Shown here: positions 42,742-51,024 of the stretch, piece after piece
Layout: each line of letters opens with the position of its first letter
How positions within the stretch are numbered: the stretch's first letter is position 1
Source of the DNA: CBDCVN01 sp965223045
GTDB taxonomy: Bacteria; Deinococcota; Deinococci; Deinococcales; Trueperaceae
Assembly: GCA_965223045.1 (NCBI GenBank)
Contig: CBDCVN010000013.1
Location: 2,108,001-2,172,000, forward strand
Length of the DNA: 64,000 nucleotides
Reading direction: 5' to 3'
Translations under genes and position numbers: made by a program
Notes under the pieces: generated by a model
Database searches by the model: none
The model's input: only the letters and a program-made list of their open reading frames with translations
What the model was told of the DNA's origin: nothing

Positions 42742-43884
42742 GTGAATATAGGAACCAAAATATTCCTTCTTTTTAGTTCACTTATTAGTCTTATTATTAG
42801 TGTAGTTTCACTTATTAAACTTAATCTTGGTTTTGCTCCCGTACTACTTATTTTTGGTGTTGGTATTGGCGCATTTATAAATCTGGTAATTTTTATTCTC
42901 TGCACACTTTGGATCTTTGGCAGGTTTGGTAAAGCTCTAGATTTATGTGTCTATAAAGGGTTTTTCGTTTGGGGAATGAGTGGTTACATAATTCTTGTTT
43001 TGTTTCTAACCTTTGTAAATGTTGGTTGGAGTAGTTGGGGTGCTGCTGATAGTTGTACCAAACAAAGTCCTCATACTTGTTATTGTGAGGCATTTAAATT
43101 AGCTGATGTTAATGCAGGTGCAAAAGGAGTGCGCCAACCAACCAATACTTGGTTTAATCTTTATTCAATTATAACTTCATTTATTATTGCTTTGTGGGTC
43201 TACTTTGATCGTAAAAAACTTAAATTAACACTTGGCAACAATAGTATTAAAAAACATAGCAAAAAATACAACTATGGTGGTGCACCCAACCTCATGGCTT
43301 CTGCTACATGGATACCAGATATTTACATATTTTTGGTGCTTTTCCTTGGTCTTGGTAGTATGTGGTTTCATGCTTCATTAACTTATTGGAGTGGCATCTT
43401 AGATGGTGCATCTATGTATGCATATGTAGCCTTTCTTGCATTTTATTCTGCTCATAGAGTTTATCAGCTCGCAAAATCGGCTCTATTTCTCTGGATTGGT
43501 TACTTTTCTACTGTAGTGATACTTACATTCTTACCTTGGGTACTAAAAGAACTGAATAATGGGAAAGCAGTAGAGAATTTGCCTGTTATCCTAATTGGGG
43601 TTCTGGTTTTGGCTTATCTGGTATTTGAATGGGTCGTAATCCCTATACTTAGTGGTAAATTCTTACAGAGTAGAGTTAAAACTATATTGCTATGGATATT
43701 TGCTGCACTGGCTATGATTTTGGCGACTGTTTTTTGGGTTCTTTCACAAACAGGAGGACCTCTTTGTTTTTCAAACAGTTTTTTTCAACCGCATGGATTA
43801 CTTTGGCACCCTTTAGCAGGTTTAATGGCTACACTGCTATACTTTTACTGGCGTTTAGCTAAGGACCCAGTTGGCAAAAAATAA
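42742..43884 (+). CDS. CREST-superfamily membrane hydrolase (alkaline ceramidase-like)
   Basis: About 380 residues with eight to nine hydrophobic segments. I prefer the GTG at 42742 because AGGAG precedes it closely; a GTG at 42727 is also possible. CREST features are clear: CYCE near residue 113, a conserved NTWFNLYSIITS, GLGSMWFHASLTYWSGILDGASM (metal-site Ser, His, Asp) and near the C terminus QPHGLLWHPLAGL (HxxxH). Alkaline ceramidases and related CREST enzymes are zinc amidases or hydrolases in membranes. An N-terminal extension of two helices is not typical. The substrate is unknown; bacterial sphingolipid or acyl-amide turnover is possible. Confidence 0.75.
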   Translation: MNIGTKIFLLFSSLISLIISVVSLIKLNLGFAPVLLIFGVGIGAFINLVIFILCTLWIFGRFGKALDLCVYKGFFVWGMSGYIILVLFLTFVNVGWSSWGAADSCTKQSPHTCYCEAFKLADVNAGAKGVRQPTNTWFNLYSIITSFIIALWVYFDRKKLKLTLGNNSIKKHSKKYNYGGAPNLMASATWIPDIYIFLVLFLGLGSMWFHASLTYWSGILDGASMYAYVAFLAFYSAHRVYQLAKSALFLWIGYFSTVVILTFLPWVLKELNNGKAVENLPVILIGVLVLAYLVFEWVVIPILSGKFLQSRVKTILLWIFAALAMILATVFWVLSQTGGPLCFSNSFFQPHGLLWHPLAGLMATLLYFYWRLAKDPVGKK

Positions 43885-43887
43885 TGC

Positions 43888-43998
43888 CTTTGGACCAAAA
43901 CATCTATTACATACAATTTCATTGCCCCAAGGGAAAGCGAATCTATTAACTTCTCTTGTTGCGTATTTCCATTCTGCTTCCGTTGGTAATCTAGCTCA
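43888..43998 (-). pseudogene. FGE-sulfatase-domain gene fragment
   Basis: The minus strand reads RLPTEAEWKYATREVNRFAF and then PWGNE, the hallmark core of the FGE/SUMF1 fold. A stop lies upstream in the same frame and no start or C-terminal part is present. It shows that the genome carries, or carried, further members of the family at 25699-26541. Confidence 0.65.
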
Positions 43999-44006
43999 GG
44001 CAAATG

Positions 44007-44480
44007 TTAAAACAGGTGCGAAGTGCTATACCAAAGTGCTATAACACCCTCTTCAAGCAAAGCTGCTCGTTTACCTGACACCTCAAAATAGCTGGCATCA
44101 GTAAGCAATTCCGGCTCGAGCTTAGCACCTAGTTCAGTTACCCAAGCAAACGGAGTCTCTAACTCGTCTATCTCGTTCATGCCCTCGAGCCATAAGGGAA
44201 CATTTTCTGGCTCGAGCCAAATAACGATACGTATGTTCCAATCAGATGGGCCGGGAGGAAAGCTGCTACCATTATCAAAATAAACAATATGATAGTGGGC
44301 ATCTTTAATGGGGCTAGGAAAATCTAGATATTTATCTAAAAAGTTAATACGCTCTTTGGGACTAGAAAAGCTTGTGCTACTTGTGTCAGTACTACGATCA
44401 GGTAATGTCTCTCGTTGAGCATGCGCTAGCGAGCTTAGGTAAAGTGCTAATAATATAAGGCACAAAAAAACTGACCTCAT
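44007..44480 (-). CDS. Secreted hypothetical protein (157 aa)
   Basis: A good GAGGTAGG box precedes the ATG. The signal peptide (SVFLCLILLALYLSSLAHAQ) ends with A-x-A-Q. The mature part is ~135 residues with a Ser/Thr-rich linker and many Trp and acidic residues (WNIRIVIWLEPENVPLWLEG). It has no cysteines after the signal and no recognised family. It is probably periplasmic. It contains three of the CTCGAG palindromes described in the findings. Confidence 0.6.
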   Translation of the reverse strand: MRSVFLCLILLALYLSSLAHAQRETLPDRSTDTSSTSFSSPKERINFLDKYLDFPSPIKDAHYHIVYFDNGSSFPPGPSDWNIRIVIWLEPENVPLWLEGMNEIDELETPFAWVTELGAKLEPELLTDASYFEVSGKRAALLEEGVIALWYSTSHLF

Positions 44481-44785
44481 AATGCCTACCTCACTTTCTT
44501 ATTGCTATATTATATTTTCAACATTAAGCGCATATAATACAGTTTACTTTGGGGTATAGTCTCTACACAGAAAAATTTATCACCACTATTTAGTAACTGT
44601 TAGCACTTTATGACGAGTTCATGGAGGATTTAACATCCAACGGCTGATCGGATGGGGGAAAATGATGTTTTTGTTTATTATGACTTAAAGCTCGAGACAA
44701 TCAACAATGACGATTCTGAGTATAGTACTCCTTCCCCTTTCTTAAAATACTTGAATATCAAATTGACTTCTTTACACTTTCCCTA
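44481..44785. other. Intergenic, no gene seen
   Basis: AT-rich spacer upstream of the minus-strand secreted protein gene, up to the MITE at 44786. It probably holds that gene's promoter. No RNA gene was recognised. Confidence 0.4.
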
Positions 44786-45041
44786 GGGCATGTGGATATG
44801 ACAAATCAGAAATTGCGCGCATTGGATATCAAAACCAAACTAGCCAGTCTCAGGACAGCTATTTGTTAGAAAATGTGAATTCCAAAAAAAATTGCAGGAT
44901 AGCCTATATTTGCGAGAAGCTTTAGTTGTTAACCACATAATCTTTACCAGATTGCAGAGGAGCTTATGCGTCAGCATCAGGATTATCCAAGGTATTTAAG
45001 AGTAGCGTTTTCGATTTCACACTCTAGGTGTCCACACGCCC
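44786..45041. mobile_element. 256-bp MITE of the IS5 (GGGCGTGT) type, copy B
   Basis: Reverse complement of copy A at 19137-19392, same length and nearly identical, with TA on each side. It lies 24 bases downstream of the DUF5615 toxin gene stop. The two inverted copies could support inversion of the 25 kb between them. Confidence 0.88.
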
Positions 45042-45065
45042 TAGTAACACCTCCCATGCAATACA

Positions 45066-45398
45066 CTATTCGTTGGCAGATGGCACCTTAACCTCAACAT
45101 AACCATTAGAAACCATATTTTCAACTGCAGCCTGAATTTCTGGCACGACCATTTGAATTCTTGGCCAACTTGTACTGGATAGCACTACAACTCCAATTTT
45201 CCGACTAGCAAGATCCTGCTGGTACTTCAAATTTTGGTCAGTTGTTACCAAAACCTCAAAACCTTCCACTTCCGCCTTTGTCATCAATTCGCCATTTTGC
45301 AATGTGGCCCAGCCAAGCTCATAAGCAGTAGAAACTTGATGTGCTAAAAGATGCTTGCGAAGTGGAACTGGAGTGCCTTGATCAAATAGTATCTTCAC
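45066..45398 (-). CDS. DUF5615 PIN-like toxin
   Basis: A 110-residue PIN-like nuclease-fold protein: MKILFDQGTPVPLRKHL (first Asp), EVLVTTDQNLKYQQDL (second acidic site) and IGVVVLSSTSWPRI. DUF5615 proteins pair with DUF433 antitoxins in type II toxin-antitoxin modules. The GTG start overlaps the antitoxin stop region (TAGTGA), so translation is coupled. The gene is complete. Confidence 0.82.
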   Translation of the reverse strand: MKILFDQGTPVPLRKHLLAHQVSTAYELGWATLQNGELMTKAEVEGFEVLVTTDQNLKYQQDLASRKIGVVVLSSTSWPRIQMVVPEIQAAVENMVSNGYVEVKVPSANE

Positions 45399-45619
45399 TA
45401 AGCAGCTTCTAGGGAACTTGCAACATGTTCAAGTACTTGGCGAGCTTGGGTAAGAGTTACGCCTGGAAACCAGTCAACGAAGTCATCTATCTGAGCACCA
45501 TCCTCTAGGTTCTCAAAAAGCGCTGAAACGGGCACCCGCGTACCACGGAATACCCATACCCCACCTACAATATTAGAATTTTGCTCTACTGCATCGCAGT
45601 TTTGCCAAGTGCTACTCAT
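45398..45619 (-). CDS. DUF433 antitoxin
   Basis: A 73-residue winged-helix-like DUF433 protein with the typical VWVFRGTRVPVSALFENL and FPGVTLTQARQVLEH elements. It is the upstream partner of the DUF5615 toxin and would neutralise it and repress the operon. Confidence 0.85.
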   Translation of the reverse strand: MSSTWQNCDAVEQNSNIVGGVWVFRGTRVPVSALFENLEDGAQIDDFVDWFPGVTLTQARQVLEHVASSLEAA

Positions 45620-46008
45620 GATTCAATTCTACACCTTATCCGAACTCAATTCAAACCAGCAACAACAGCAATTTTGAAAACCGATCACACAAACCCAACC
45701 TAACCTAACGGTACAGAGCTAAGGTGTGCACATCCTGCAACAAAAACTCCTGAAACTCAAACCACGCCTAACTTCGCCATTCGTATGTGCATCACCTTGA
45801 GCGATAGTTAGGCGCAGCAGCAAGGGTAAAGAACACAACAACAACACAACGTAATACACCTAATGTACAATTGCACAACTAATACCTAACATTTGGAATA
45901 CCTAATTGACTCGATTACTAAACACCCAAACACTCGATTCAATACCAAAAGCTGTCCACAACCAACACATAATAATCAATGCCACAATCATACAATTTCC
46001 TGACTTGA
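45620..46008. other. Intergenic region between two toxin-antitoxin modules
   Basis: Strongly A/C-skewed on the plus strand, with repeated AACACAAC-like stretches. Apart from the attC-like hairpin at 45765-45814, nothing was recognised. Confidence 0.4.
45765..45814. other. attC-like imperfect hairpin
   Basis: CGCCTAAC ... GTTAGGCG are perfect 8-bp arms that fit the integron core-site consensus (RYYYAAC and GTTRRRY). An inner TCGC/GCGA pair offset by one to two bases mimics L-type arms, with an unpaired spacer. The length (~50 bp) is just below the usual attC minimum. It lies downstream of one toxin-antitoxin module and upstream of another, where integron cassettes often carry such genes. No integrase is in the window. 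Confidence 0.35.
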
Positions 46009-46203
46009 CTAAACTAATACAGGTTCTCTTTCTTGGGGTACGACATCTTCTTTTGAGTTAATTTCTTGAGGAATACCAGGAAGCGATTGCATATAAGCTA
46101 CTGCTTCCTCGGGTGACAAGCCTTCTAGGCCAGCACTTATTTCATCTCGAATTTTTCGCAATTCCTTAAGCGAGTCATATCCTTCAATAGGCTCAATCTT
46201 CAT
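46009..46203 (-). CDS. Small protein linked to a PIN toxin (64 aa)
   Basis: MKIEPIEGYDSLKELRKIRD and a helical SPEEAVAYMQSLP segment. The start overlaps the 3' end of the PIN toxin remnant by 11 bases. Small helical proteins of this type often follow PIN genes in cyanobacteria-like genomes and may be part of the module. The function is not established. Confidence 0.6.
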   Translation of the reverse strand: MKIEPIEGYDSLKELRKIRDEISAGLEGLSPEEAVAYMQSLPGIPQEINSKEDVVPQEREPVLV

Positions 46204-46366
46204 TATTCATCACCTCTCTAGGATTTCGGATACCGATAGTATTGTATCCTTGCACTAGATTTACACCATTAAAACCTTGCTCTCGTTTATAGCTCACAAT
46301 GTGCTTGAAGTTCCAACTTACAAGCACGTCTACTTGGGCAATTGTTGCTGTAGCTACGTGCAGAGC
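46193..46366 (-). pseudogene. PIN-domain toxin, 5' part removed by an IS
   Basis: The minus strand reads ALHVATATIAQVDVLVSWNF and then KHIVSYKREQGFNGVNLVQG, ending IGIRNPREVMNNED. This is the C-terminal third of a VapC-like PIN protein, with the conserved H-x-A-x-A and D-x-L-x-SWN-x-KH block. The IS3-type copy 4 begins directly at 46367 and has removed the N-terminal two thirds, so the toxin is inactive. Confidence 0.75.
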
Positions 46367-46825
46367 TGAGGTGAACCCAATTGATCGGACAAAAAATTAA
46401 GGTTAATTAAGACCTACTAAAATGATATCAAATTGAGATTACATTGTTTGTAAGCTTGATAACAACCTATCCTGTTATTATTGATTTAGTTTTCTCCTCT
46501 CTGTAAACTAATTCAGGCGTTTTGTACTGCAATGATTGATGCGGACGTTCACTGTTATAAAATTGTAAGTACTTTCCTATTTCTTCCCTTCCTTGCTCTA
46601 TATTTTTGTATTCCTTTAGATATACTTCTTCATACTTTACCGTTCTCCACAGCCTTTCTGTAAATATATTATCCATGTAGCACCCTCTTCCGTCCATGCT
46701 GATTGCTATTTCGTTTGCCTTCAATATATCCGTAAACTCATGACTTGTGTACTGACTACCTTGATCTGTATTGAATATCTCTGGCTTCTCTCCTTCCAAC
46801 GCCTCTTCTAATGCTTCTATACAAA
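46367..46825 (-). mobile_element. IS3-family element, copy 4, truncated
   Basis: It keeps the TGAGGTGAACCC end but stops inside orfB at the TATACAAA point, where the ISL2-type copy 2 begins. The rest of the element is absent. Confidence 0.9.
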
Positions 46826-46856
46826 AGAGTTGTTCTGAAATAAATAAATCGGTCAA
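46467..46856 (-). pseudogene. IS3-type orfB, C-terminal remnant
   Basis: Only the last ~118 codons of orfB (from CIEALEEALEGEKPEIF) remain, lacking the first catalytic Asp. The first residues of the open frame (MTDLFISEQLF) come from the adjacent ISL2-type end. Non-functional. Confidence 0.9.
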
Positions 46857-47814
46857 AATAAAGGAATGTTACTACCAAGAGATGACCGACAAGTAAGAAG
46901 TATAACAGGATTGAGCGAAAAGAAAGTAGAGGAACTAGAACCTGCATTTGCTAAAGCTTTAGAAGACCATGAAAAGCAACGTTATGAAAAGGCTCTAGAA
47001 GCAGGGAAAGTACATCGTAAGCCAGGAGGAGGAAGAAACAGTAAACTAAGTACAGTCAATATAAAACTGTGCTTTATTCTTTACTACCTTAGACTTTACC
47101 CAACGTTTGATGTTCTAGCGGAGAAATTTGATTTATCACGATCTAATGCCCATGCTTGGGTACAACGTCTTACACCAATAATGGCGAAAACTCTAAGTGG
47201 TTTGGGATATATGCCAGCTAGAGAGTTTGAAAACATAGAGGATTTCAAAGCAGCTTTTGAGGGACTTGACGAAATACTGATTGATGTTACAGAGCGAGAA
47301 CATCAACGCCCAAAGGATGATGAAATGCAACAGGAGTTATACAGTGGCAAACAGGGTAACCACACGCAGAAAAACACAGTGATAAGCAGCAAGGAGAAGG
47401 TAATTTTGTTTGTGGGACAAACCTTTGGAGGACGGAACCATGACTATGCAATGCTAAAGGAAGAATTTCCACCTGAGGAGGAGTGGTTTGAGGATATTAA
47501 AGTGGCAGTAGATTTAGGATATCAAGGAATCGAGAAAGATTATGAAGGAGCAGATGTTGCAATACCTCATAAGAGACCTAGGAAGAGCAAAGCCAACCCT
47601 AATCCCAAGCTTAGTAAAGAGCAGAAGGCTCACAACCAAGCAGTGAGCAAGATACGTGTATATGTTGAGAATGCCATTGGAGGAATGAAGCGTTTCAAGA
47701 TTCTTGTGTATGCTTTTAGGAATCGTATTAAGGGATTTGTTGACGATGTAGTAGGAGTTTGTGCTGGTTTATGGAACTGCCTTATTGCCTAATTCCTTAT
47801 TTCAGAACAAGTCT
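46826..47814 (+). mobile_element. 989-bp IS5-family (ISL2-like) element, copy 2
   Basis: Identical in length and ends to copy 1 (11960-12948). It is inserted in IS3-type copy 4. The right flank is not IS3 sequence and no target duplication is visible, so adjacent DNA has been deleted or recombined. Confidence 0.92.
46866..47792 (+). CDS. IS5/ISL2-type transposase, copy 2
   Basis: 308 residues, identical to the protein at 12000-12926, with all three catalytic acidic residues. Confidence 0.93.
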   Translation: MLLPRDDRQVRSITGLSEKKVEELEPAFAKALEDHEKQRYEKALEAGKVHRKPGGGRNSKLSTVNIKLCFILYYLRLYPTFDVLAEKFDLSRSNAHAWVQRLTPIMAKTLSGLGYMPAREFENIEDFKAAFEGLDEILIDVTEREHQRPKDDEMQQELYSGKQGNHTQKNTVISSKEKVILFVGQTFGGRNHDYAMLKEEFPPEEEWFEDIKVAVDLGYQGIEKDYEGADVAIPHKRPRKSKANPNPKLSKEQKAHNQAVSKIRVYVENAIGGMKRFKILVYAFRNRIKGFVDDVVGVCAGLWNCLIA

Positions 47815-48204
47815 AGTATCTAATTATTGATGATCAGATTACGATATCTTGGGCCTAGGGGAGAACCAGCACCAAGTTATATGCCACCCCAGCAAAACTA
47901 ATATAAACAGTAAAATTCCCTCCACCACCAGCTTAGCTAGGAAGTGAAAATTCTAATTTTCTAAAGCCTTTCTTACCACCTATTCTTGAGGGGTGCACTA
48001 CAGAATAGGATAGGCGGTACTTATGAAGAAGATGTTTGTAGGTTTGGTTTTGGTGGTAAGTTTTTTTAGTGTAGGGACCTGATACGGTGTGGGTGTGATA
48101 ACCATATCTTCATAAATCTCTTGCCTTCTGCCAGTCATAACTAACGGTTTTCTAAACCTTGACGCTCTAACTTGTAAATACGCATTACTCAGAAATGCAA
48201 TGTT
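47815..48204. other. Intergenic region with an orphan signal-peptide frame
   Basis: No full gene. A 19-codon frame at 48023-48082 reads MKKMFVGLVLVVSFFSVGT and stops: a signal peptide without a mature protein, probably a decayed secreted-protein gene. Confidence 0.4.
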
Positions 48205-48222
48205 ATGAAAAAGGAGATATTA

Positions 48223-48666
48223 ATGACAAGTCTTATATGGAAGAATAAGTATAGCATAGGTGCAAAAGATATTGATGAACAACATAAAAAACTTGTTGAA
48301 CTCGTTAACCAGTTAGAGGAAGTAATAAGCCAAGAGTTTATAGACTATAGAAAGGTAAAAAGGAAAGCCGTACTTTTAGGTAGTTATGTAAGGGCACACT
48401 TTGTCTATGAAGATGAATGGATGCTTAGGAATAAGCACTACCTTGGTAAACAAGATAAATGTGTAGACAGAGAGTTTATTCAGGATTATGAACTTTTCAA
48501 AAAGCAGCTATTAGAGGAAATGAATGAAGAGGTTGTAGGAATCATTTGCAAGAGTACGAAACAATGGCTAGTTAGACACCTCAGTATGAACAAAGAAGCT
48601 ATTGATAGAAGTCAGTATACTCAAGCCCTAGATTCTCCTGATTCATCTTTCACTAGGGCGTGTTGA
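48223..48666 (+). CDS. Bacteriohemerythrin-like protein, C-terminal end altered by an IS
   Basis: The ATG at 48223 is preceded by AAGGAG at good spacing, so I prefer it to 48205. The ~147-residue four-helix protein opens LIWKNKYSIGAKDIDEQHKKL, the bacteriohemerythrin signature with the first His. A second site, AHFVYEDEW, supplies His and Glu. At the next expected H-x3-H pair it has Cys-Val-Asp-Arg-Glu, and the final H-x4-D is HLSMN. Several diiron ligands are therefore replaced, and oxygen binding is doubtful. The last ~4 residues come from the IS5-type element at 48656. Confidence 0.75.
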   Translation: MTSLIWKNKYSIGAKDIDEQHKKLVELVNQLEEVISQEFIDYRKVKRKAVLLGSYVRAHFVYEDEWMLRNKHYLGKQDKCVDREFIQDYELFKKQLLEEMNEEVVGIICKSTKQWLVRHLSMNKEAIDRSQYTQALDSPDSSFTRAC

Positions 48667-49516
48667 CACTAAAAGTGCTAAATCAAAAATATTACTTGAA
48701 GGGATTTTAGCGTAGCCATATAAGTACCGACGCAAACTGGCAAAATGCTAAATAGTTTCGAGACAACTTTTCAAATCTAGAAAAAACTCTTCTATATTGC
48801 TTAATTTTGTTGAAAAAATTCTCTATTAAATGCCTTTCCTTGTAAAATTCTTTGTCATACTCCCGCTGCTCTTTCCTATTTGCCTTTGGAGGTATTACTG
48901 CTTCTGCTTCCATTTCTGCTACCTTGTCTAGTACAACTTGAGCATCATATCCCTTGTCCCCCATTACTCTTTCAGCCTCCAGATCTTCTAGCAAATCCTC
49001 TGCTTGGGTAACATCATTACGTTGCCCTGGAGTCAATATTAACTTGAGAGGATTGCCTAGAGCATCTGTTGTAGCGTGTACTTTGGTGGTGTAACCTCCT
49101 TTGCTTCTACCCAATTCTTGTTCTTCGTTTCCCCCTTTTCCTCCTGCTGCACAGGAGTGAGCTCTTACAATGGTGCTATCTATCATTATACTTTCCATAT
49201 CAGCATCCTCAGCAAAGTGTTCAAACATCGCTTGCCAAATTCCTTGTTTGCCCCAGCGGTCAAAACGCTTAAAAACACTATTCCATTTTCCATATTCTTC
49301 TGGCAACAAACGCCACTGTGCACCACTTTTAGTTACCCAAAGGACTCCTTCAATAAACTTCCTGCATTGATCCTCATTGCCAATTCTAAATTTCCTAAAC
49401 ATACACACTATCTTGTAACCCTTGAGAAAATTTAGTATTTTTTGCCATTGCTCGTCTGTTAATTTAACTTTCATATCCTAAGTTTGCAAATTATGACTTA
49501 CTTTATCAACATGCCC
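48656..49516 (-). mobile_element. 861-bp IS5-family element
   Basis: It begins GGGCGTGTTGACAC and, read inward from the right end, GGGCATGTTGATAAAG. TA is duplicated on each side (48654-48655, 49517-49518). It sits between a hemerythrin gene and a Uma2 gene and trims the 3' end of both. The two 256-bp MITEs have the same termini. Confidence 0.9.
48707..49474 (-). CDS. IS5-family transposase (IS427/IS1031-like)
   Basis: A 255-residue transposase. The N-terminal DUF4096-like domain (LTDEQWQKI ... WVTKSGAQWRLLPEEYGKW in two parts) is followed by the core: Asp in MIDSTIVRAHSCAAG, Asp in RVMGDKGYDAQVV, Glu in ERHLIENFFNKIKQYRR. It is intact in a single frame, with no frameshift needed. Confidence 0.92.
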   Translation of the reverse strand: MKVKLTDEQWQKILNFLKGYKIVCMFRKFRIGNEDQCRKFIEGVLWVTKSGAQWRLLPEEYGKWNSVFKRFDRWGKQGIWQAMFEHFAEDADMESIMIDSTIVRAHSCAAGGKGGNEEQELGRSKGGYTTKVHATTDALGNPLKLILTPGQRNDVTQAEDLLEDLEAERVMGDKGYDAQVVLDKVAEMEAEAVIPPKANRKEQREYDKEFYKERHLIENFFNKIKQYRRVFSRFEKLSRNYLAFCQFASVLIWLR

Positions 49517-49687
49517 TAATACTTCACCATCTTTTAAATGAATATAAAGTAGCCCCGAAATTTTTCCTTGAAAAAGAGAGTGGTATACTTTTACTGGAGA
49601 CATAAGTAATTGCCCTTGACTAGTTAGTTCGATTTTAAATGGTAAGTCTTGTAAACTTTTATGCTCACATGCTTCTTGCCAATTCAT
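49478..49687 (-). pseudogene. Uma2-family (DUF820) nuclease, truncated by an IS
   Basis: The N-terminal ~57 residues (MNWQEACEHKSLQDLPFKIE ... LLMSPVKVYHSLFQGKISGL) match the start of Uma2-type PD-(D/E)XK proteins. The catalytic part is missing. From 49516 downward the codons belong to the IS5-type element and end the frame. Confidence 0.72.
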
Positions 49688-49870
49688 AAGAAGTTCCTTT
49701 TTTAGCCAATCAAAAACTATTCATCTTTTGCATAATAACATCTAAAATTAACACATCAGGTGTAAGTAGCTCCCCTACTTTCTTTTGCAGGATATTCCTT
49801 CATACATTTAGCACACATTTTTTTTACTACACTCCGCTACCTAAATCCATAACATGTTAAGCTTAAGCAT

Positions 49871-50950
49871 ATGAGCAACACTCTACGCCGGCATGCTGAG
49901 CAACAATATGCCGAGGAACTTAGTGCGCTTGCTAAGGTTGATAAACGTAAGCGCCCACCTAATTGGCAACTCTCTCCTTGGGCAGTAACCACTTACCTAT
50001 TAGGTGGCAATATAAAAAAAGGGCTTGACGCTTCACCTAAATACATTGGCAATAGGCGCATCATTGAAATTGCTGTGGCTACCTTAGCAACAGATAGGGC
50101 TTTGCTATTAATAGGTATACCAGGCACAGCTAAAACATGGGTATCTGAACACTTAGCAGCAGCAATCTCAGGAGATTCTACTTTACTTGTCCAAGGCACA
50201 GCAGGTATTAGCGAAGAAGCTATTCGTTATGGTTGGAATTATGCTGAACTTTTAGCTAAAGGGCCTTCAGAAAAGGCTTTAGTAGAAAGCCCAATTATGC
50301 GGGCTATGAGCAAAGGGAAAATTGCTCGTTTAGAGGAACTGACCCGTGTTCCTAGTGAGGTACAAGATAATCTAATTACTATACTTTCTGAGAAAACTTT
50401 ACCTATACCTGAGCTCAATACTGAAGTACTAGCCCAAAAAGGCTTTAATCTAATTGCTACTGCAAATGATCGTGACAAGGGCGTAAATGAGCTGTCTAGT
50501 GCTCTCAAGCGCCGCTTTAATACAGTGATATTGCCTATACCAAACACTGCTGAAGAAGAGTTAGAAATAGTCAAGCAGCGAGTAGAAAGTTTAGGGAAAG
50601 CGCTCGAGCTACCCACAGAAAAACCAGCGCTCGAGCAAATTCGTCGTGTAGTAACAATCTTCCGTGAACTCCGCAAAGGTGTTACAGAAGATGGTAAAAC
50701 CAAGCTTAAATCACCAAGTGGCGTCATGAGCACTGCAGAGGCCATAGCAGTAGTGAATCAAGGTATGTCACTAGCTGCACACTTTGGTGATGGGGAAATT
50801 AAAGCAGATGATCTAGCAGGTGGTCTAGTAGGGGCTATTGTCCAAGACCGTGTGCAAGATTCTGTGATTTGGAAAGAATACTTAGACGCAGTTGCCAAAA
50901 AACGTCAAGGCTGGAAAGATCTATATCGTGCTTGCCGTGAAATAAGCTGA
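49871..50950 (+). CDS. MoxR-family AAA+ ATPase
   Basis: A 359-residue AAA+ protein with Walker A GIPGTAKT (residues 82-89), a Walker B-like segment GKIARLEELTRV (the usual hydrophobic-DE replaced by RLEE), a sensor-1 Asn in LIATANDRD and an arginine finger in LSSALKRRFNTV. MoxR ATPases act as chaperones with VWA-domain partners. It is followed by an overlapping micro-ORF and a DUF5682 gene, a pairing known from several phyla. The VWA gene usually found with them is absent here. Confidence 0.88.
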   Translation: MSNTLRRHAEQQYAEELSALAKVDKRKRPPNWQLSPWAVTTYLLGGNIKKGLDASPKYIGNRRIIEIAVATLATDRALLLIGIPGTAKTWVSEHLAAAISGDSTLLVQGTAGISEEAIRYGWNYAELLAKGPSEKALVESPIMRAMSKGKIARLEELTRVPSEVQDNLITILSEKTLPIPELNTEVLAQKGFNLIATANDRDKGVNELSSALKRRFNTVILPIPNTAEEELEIVKQRVESLGKALELPTEKPALEQIRRVVTIFRELRKGVTEDGKTKLKSPSGVMSTAEAIAVVNQGMSLAAHFGDGEIKADDLAGGLVGAIVQDRVQDSVIWKEYLDAVAKKRQGWKDLYRACREIS

Positions 50951-51024
50951 TGACTAATGATATCGTGCGTCAGAAAACGCTGAGTGCCCCAAACCTTCAG
51001 GGTTTCTTTGAGAAGGTTTTATGA
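50950..51024 (+). CDS. Micro-ORF coupled between MoxR and DUF5682 genes (24 aa)
   Basis: It starts in a TGATG overlap with the MoxR stop and ends with a TGA inside the ATGA that starts the DUF5682 gene. The peptide reads MTNDIVRQKTLSAPNLQGFF and then EKVL. It is either a translational-coupling leader or a deletion remnant of the gene that sits here in other genomes. The double overlap is visible in the sequence; the role is an inference. Confidence 0.45.
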   Translation: MTNDIVRQKTLSAPNLQGFFEKVL

